Source: Triticum aestivum
Taxonomy: Eukaryota; Streptophyta; Magnoliopsida; Poales; Poaceae
Assembly: GCF_018294505.1 (NCBI RefSeq)
Contig: NC_057802.1
Span: 549,782,353 to 549,846,352 of the forward strand
Reading direction: 5' to 3'
Length of the DNA: 64,000 nucleotides
Shown here: positions 59,190 through 64,000 of the stretch, one piece after another
How the letters are laid out: each line of letters begins with the position of its first letter
Position numbering within the stretch: position 1 is the first letter of the stretch
The notes under the pieces: generated by a model
Told to the model about the DNA's origin: nothing
Database searches by the model: none
What the model saw: the letters and a program-made list of their open reading frames with translations, nothing else
Program-made: the position numbers and the translations under genes

Positions 59190-60699
59190 TACATGACTCG
59201 CTCGGCTCTCGGCCACTCACGCACATACCCTGCTACTGAGATCCACCGGTCAGTTACACAGAACTTACACACCCACTCTAGGCTTTGGGCCTACTCGACA
59301 GTCACCAAGTCTGGTCTTGCATGGCTGGTGTGACTCTCTCCCCGTCTTTATGCATCTTCCAATGCAAAGGTGCTTACATGAGGCGCTAAGTACATTAAAT
59401 AGCTTAGCAACTCAACTCCCCAATGCACAGGTGCTTAGCTTGTTGTTGCTAAGCCCATTTTATTTAATGATTTAGCACATAAACTCTTTTATGCATTGGT
59501 CAACTTCTTTCATTTAAGTGGCTTGCCTAGGTTTACGTGCTTGGCATTGGTCCTTTCTGGGGTCACCAAAGTGTTCTCTCTCCTCCTTAATTGCTATGCC
59601 ATGTCATTTTTCTGCTTATGTGACATGCTTAGCACCTGTCCACTATGAAGCACTGGGAAGGGCCTTTAGAACGAGTGTTCTTGCTTGGGTCTTCTTGCTC
59701 CCGGATTGGGGCTGCTGGAAAGCGTCAACGGAGCACTTCGTAGTCTTCCCATGTTGTTGCCGATGATGGTTTGTCCCATTGCATGTGGAGCTGGACCACC
59801 GGAGCATTGCCTCGCTTCATCACGCGGCACATCAAAGGGGTCGTGCCTGGCCGTGACACTGGGCACACGGACCGACATGACATATTTATGTTTTTTTATT
59901 TCTATTATATATCATATATGGCCTGAAAACAGCCCAATATGCCAAAAATAGCCCAAAAACAGCCCAACAAGCTAAACAGTGTGCGGGCCTACCTGCCTTG
60001 CGTGCCGCCAAAATAGCAGTTGGGCCATGTCTGGACCTGAGTGTGCAGCACGCAAGTTGGCACGACACAACCCATTTACTAATCGTGCCTCCGTGGGGCG
60101 TACCGTGGCAGGCACGATTAGCATGGGGTGGGCCGTGTCGTACCAGCCTGTTTGGCCAGCTCTGTGTTGGACTATACTGGGCTAGATCAACTATTCGGTA
60201 GGGAGGCTGACGTAGTATATGTTTTCTTGAGAAAGTCATTCGGCTCATTTAACAATGTCAAACCATAATCAAACTAGGCATTCATTGTCCCAATATAAAT
60301 CATCGTTTGAACCATAAGCCAATCAAAGGAGGGAGTATCAAATATACCTACCAAGCAGCTACCGCGACACTACGAAGAATATTTTCAAGGTCGACCGAAC
60401 CTGATCTATCGCTCATGCATCTGATGTAAACTTATCCAGTCCCAGAGATATTCACACTCCATTCACCCTTTTACACATGCAGAGAAGATGCATAATATCT
60501 CAGCCTCCCACTTAGGATGTGTTTGGTAGGGTGCATGAGCTCAAAGTTCGCTTTTCAACCCACTTTTGAGCGTCTGGTAGCCTGCACGGGGCCTCCTCGG
60601 TATGCGTGTGCTCAACCCAAATACCCTCTTAGCATGCACGGAGAAAGAACACCACAACAACCGTTCGCTGGTGAGCATTCATGAGCGAAGCGAGCAACA
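59190..60699. other. Intergenic DNA with hAT-like G/C motifs
   Basis: 58790-58870 and 59980-60180 contain 'gccgtgcc', 'ggcacgat', 'gggccgtgtcg' motifs typical of hAT subterminal DNA in grasses, but no terminal repeats or 8-bp duplication were found. A MITE-like stretch with 'gctaagtacattaaatagct' lies at 59380-59500. No gene. Confidence 0.4.
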
Positions 60700-61060
60700 A
60701 CATGTTTCAAAAAATGTTTAGAATTTCTAAAAAAATAATTTAATTTTCAGAATACCAAATTTTTGAAAAATGTGCAGATTTTCAAATTTTATTAAATTTT
60801 CAAAAAAAATCAAAAAATATCAGAATTTTAATTTTTGTTTAAATTAAAAAAGGTTGGATTTTTAATTTTTTATTTTCCAGAAAATATTCATATTTTTACA
60901 TTTTGTTTAAATTTCAAAAAGATCAACTTTCAAATTTTGTTTAAAATTTCAAAAAACTTTAGAATTTTAAAACATTTTTAAAACTTTCAAAAATGTTATT
61001 TTTTACATGTTTCAAAAAATTGTTCACATTTTTTAAATGTTTTGTTCACTTATTTGAAAA
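60700..61060. repeat. AT-rich degenerate repeat
   Basis: Repeated variants of 'tttcaaattttgtttaaatt' and 'ttcaaaaaat' over about 360 bp; no ORF. Confidence 0.6.
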
Positions 61061-61159
61061 TACCGGTTGCTACAGTACCAACCAACATGTCTAAACAGAT
61101 GCAAGCTGCCAAACAGAATCTCAGCACATGCTACCAAACAACAGCAAATGCATATACTC

Positions 61160-61530
61160 AACGTGTCTACATTCAACATGTATCAGAGAAGAACAACCAT
61201 GCTAGGTTGGGAATAACACCAAAACAAAACAAACAAGGAATAACACCATGTAAAACCTTCCAAATGAAACTTTTAATCTTGCTAGGGACGTCCAACTTCC
61301 ATACTTTCTTCCAAAGTGGGTTCCTTCTAGACGATCCCTGACATACTTCCTTCATTGGTCTAACACCAAACTGATCGAGCCATTCATTATAGTAGGACAA
61401 CCGAATAGAGAAGTTATTGTTTTGTGCCCTATTCCATGAAAAAAGTGTTCAGTAGCCTGTGCACTCAAAGGAAAGTTAAGAATAAAGTCGGCATATCTTG
61501 TGACATTGAACAATTTGCCCTGCCACATAG
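61160..61530 (-). pseudogene. LINE (L1-type) fragment, zf-RVT region
   Basis: Minus-strand frame carrying WQGKLFNVTRYADFILNF near 61500, then FSWNRAQNNNFSIRLSYY and LWKKVWKLDVPSKIKSFIWK with VLHGVIPC. This is the 'reverse transcriptase zinc-binding' region found downstream of RT in plant LINE-related ORFs. It is truncated on both sides; the Cys cluster that normally follows is lost. Confidence 0.7.
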
Positions 61531-62617
61531 TACATGCTTCTTTTTTTTAAGTAATAATGGCACACTTTATTCAAACCAAACGATAGTTACATCCTTTTGA
61601 TCAGTTCAGCTAGAAGAAAACAAGGGGATCTCCATCCCAGGAAATTACATAATTAGCATCAACTTCTAGCTAAGGTGTGTGCAATTCTCCAAATATTCGA
61701 CGAAGTCCAACAAACTTAGCAACACAAAAATTCGTTTGTTTGCTTTGGAGCGGAGGCATTGATCGTCAAGGCGCTCAGTATGAGTTAGAATAATGCAGAG
61801 GAGCAGAGTGAAGGATGCAATTGTAAGTATCCTGGGATGGCGCCATCTAACTTCTCATCTTGGCACTTCTTTATATCATACTGTTCCACGTCCCTGCTAA
61901 CTCTGACATAAAGAAGTACCAAGATAAACCAGATCGGATAACTGGCATAAGGCCATCCACATGGGTCCACTCTAAAATGGAAACACCACCTTATACAGAA
62001 GAAAGATTTGTAAATGACCATCGCTGCTAGCTGCTATGCAGAGAAAGTAGCCTCTGAAAATGTCTGAATTCTTACTGTGTACAGAGGTCACTGGAGTAAT
62101 AATGGTGGGAGCTAACAAGTTAAAACAGTTTCGTTCCTGCAAGTGTGTACTTCACACTTGATAAGTACATGTTACAACGGATGAATTTTCATATGGAGTG
62201 GAGCATCACTATCCACAATACCATATACGAAAAACTACACGGATAGGCCAACCTGCAACTTAACCATACCTACATTACAACAATCCAATCAGTTATATGA
62301 TTCTTTAATGCAGAGACAGGCAATTACTTTACTGTCTAGAACATCACAGCATGCACTAATAAGAATAATGTAAAAACATTTGGCTTAGTTATAAGCATAG
62401 TATACTTCTTATAAACTGAAAGTGGAACTAGTCACAGTGAACAAGTATTAGCAGATAGTTTATCAACTCATAAAATAACATTGGTTTCAGCCCAAAATGG
62501 ATGCCATCTTATAACATTGCATGGCATTAGTCAGACAGAGCTTTGAGCCTTTCACCACTATATAATATCGCCATATAAAATTACAAATTTATGTAACCTG
62601 GGTAAACTACTGATCTA

Positions 62618-62707
62618 CTCCCTCCGTAAACTAATATTAAACTAATATAAGAGCGTTTAGATCACTAAAATAGTGATCTAAACGCTCTTATATTACTTTA
62701 GAGGGAG
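62618..62707. mobile_element. Stowaway-type MITE in unit 3
   Basis: 90 bp, start ctccctccgtaaactaatat, end attactttagagggag. The inner arms pair almost perfectly (aagagcgtttagatcacta). TA is duplicated at 62616-62617 and 62708-62709. Units 1 and 2 show the empty site (gatctactagtgatcaag near 46878; diverged near 56335). Confidence 0.92.
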
Positions 62708-63059
62708 TACTAGTTATCAAGTTAAGAAATTGACCACATATAAGCAAAACCAATATCAGACTTGACTAGAGATACTTGTAAGTTATATCTTACCAGTGTG
62801 CTAACGGAAACTGTACTAATTAGGGTTTTATGTTCTGGTATATACATTCTTCTCAATTACATAGGAAAATTAGTGGATGTCTTGCAAATTACAGAGGGAG
62901 TTAATGCTTTCATAAGAAAAAAAAATCATCAACTAAAGTCCATGCAGCAATATAAATTGTAAAACAGCATATATATTCCCATGGACACATCTAGGAGATA
63001 ATGCTACATCACCTTTTCAGTCATCACATCATACTAGCATGTCTCACCAAACAACCATC

Positions 63060-63112
63060 TCACAGATTGTCCAACACTTCACCTGCACCATGTCCATCAC
63101 CAATGCCAATAT
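63060..63112 (-). CDS. F-box gene copy C, exon 2 only
   Basis: 53-bp terminal exon after an acceptor ending ttag, encoding IGIGDGHGAGEVLDNL and a stop at 63060-63062. Its length (2 + 51 nt) and phase match exon 2 of copy B. The intron extends to the window end and carries one Stowaway. Whether copy C is intact cannot be judged because exon 1 lies outside. Confidence 0.65.
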
Positions 63113-63527
63113 CTAAGAGTATAAAATGTCAGAAACCCAATGACAATTCTGATGGAAAAATGTTGATAGAAGAGAGATTTATAATGAGATGTCAAGGTGA
63201 ACTGAGAGGTGCATAGTTATGCAATCGGAGAAAACTAACATGAGGCATAAAGAAAATTATTTATTCGCTGGTGCAAAATTGCAAACGAACACCTCACCTC
63301 AGGAAGATATTCAACAAAACACAAAATAGAACTTCAATTTATTCAATTGGTTCCAGCTTCCAATTAAAAGAGTGTAACATTGTATTTGAAAAGTGCCAAT
63401 CGAGTTACCCCTTTATTAACTGTTATTATTATGTGTCACATTGTCAAGAGAACTGCGGTCCAGTACTGAATATTACCATAAGAAAAATCTCACGAGAAAA
63501 GATCCTTTCCAGAAATCATCTTTAGTA

Positions 63528-63685
63528 TTCCCTCCGTTTCTAAATATAAGTCTCTTTAGATATTTCAATATGGACTACATACGGATGTATATAGACATAC
63601 TTTAGAGTGTAGATTTACTCATTTTGCTTCATATGTAGTCCATATTGGAATCTCTAAAAAGACTTATATTTAGGAACGGAGGGAG
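63528..63685. mobile_element. Stowaway-type MITE in the intron of F-box copy C
   Basis: 158 bp, start ttccctccgtttctaaatat, end atatttaggaacggagggag. TA at 63526-63527 and 63686-63687. Units 1 and 2 have the uninterrupted site (catcttcagtaaactcaa near 48873; catcttcggtaaactcaa near 57173). Confidence 0.9.
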
Positions 63686-64000
63686 TAATATCAATTCCTT
63701 GTCAGACAAAGTGGAACAAGTTAAGAAATGCAAAAACAAAAAACCTGACAAGAAACATAATAGGTTAAGCCTATTATTTGCTTCCCGGTTGTACATCTGA
63801 ACTAGCTAATCACAGCAGAGCTCTTCCACAAGTGACAAAAAACATTGCATCGATTTGCAACTATTATGCATCAGGTGCTGAAAAGATATATATACTTCAG
63901 ATAGGCACATAAGAAGACATTTTAAACAAAATTTTATGCATATGACGAACAGAAAAGAACAGGGACCTTAAGTGCTATTTCTTTTAAAGAATTCATCAAG

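Larger units (their letters stand above)
61740..64000 (-). repeat. Tandem segment, unit 3 of the F-box array (runs off the window)
   Basis: 61770-61850 matches 54710-54780. 62220 to 64000 is colinear with 55440-57450 and 46400-49150. It carries two Stowaways absent from the other units. Exon 1 of its F-box gene should begin past 64000. Confidence 0.75.

Overview
The window is Triticeae-type (wheat/Aegilops-like) plant chromosomal DNA. The reasons are Angela-type Copia LTRs, a Fatima-like Gypsy element, large wheat-type Gypsy LTRs with a tRNA-Asp primer site, several CACTA elements, many Stowaway MITEs, and grass-specific gene families (a DUF1618 protein and an F-box cluster). There is no bacterial operon, tRNA, rRNA or CRISPR. 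Transposon family names come from memory of the repeat families and were not searched.

Layout. (1) 1-8163: a Stowaway MITE, then a PIF/Harbinger DNA transposon (565-8163). Its transposase gene is split by three solo Angela LTRs nested inside one another (1761-7038, 2754-6296, 3438-5222), each with a perfect 5-bp target duplication. (2) 8816-28636: a Gypsy element with two 1.5-kb LTRs. A second Gypsy-type element (10816-16811) sits inside its gag, and a 5'-truncated Fatima-like element (about 17450-25474) follows. The second element's 3' LTR is rearranged into a palindrome. The Fatima-like copy keeps gag and protease, lacks RT-RNaseH-integrase, and has a spliced antisense ORF. (3) 29162 to about 37860: CACTA-type ends around a foldback MITE that holds another complete CACTA (30791-35007, TSD TAG) with a four-exon B3-like gene. 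(4) 37865-38724: remnant of a second PIF/HARBI1-like transposase gene.

(5) 39970-43185: a DUF1618 gene on the minus strand, in four pieces. Three later exons are phase-compatible, but the first junction lacks a splice donor. A tandem-repeat-rich element fills its large intron. (6) About 44720 to 64000: a tandem array of at least three diverged copies of one segment carrying a two-exon F-box gene on the minus strand. Copy A (48368-53605) is frameshifted and split by an hAT element that itself carries a CACTA. Copy B (56676-58685) is frameshifted. Only the last exon of copy C is in the window, so its first exon should lie past position 64000. Insertions present in one copy and absent from the others give natural empty sites: a Harbinger element and a TA-flanked MITE in copy A, and two Stowaways in copy C.

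Nearly all coding capacity here is transposon-derived or decayed. The DUF1618 locus, the B3-like CACTA gene and F-box copy C are the only candidates for expressed genes, each with a caveat. I found no evidence of a new biochemical system. The most notable signals are structural: the nested solo-LTR stack, the palindromic LTR, the antisense spliced ORF, the orphan splice acceptor in the DUF1618 gene, and the F-box array with its empty sites.
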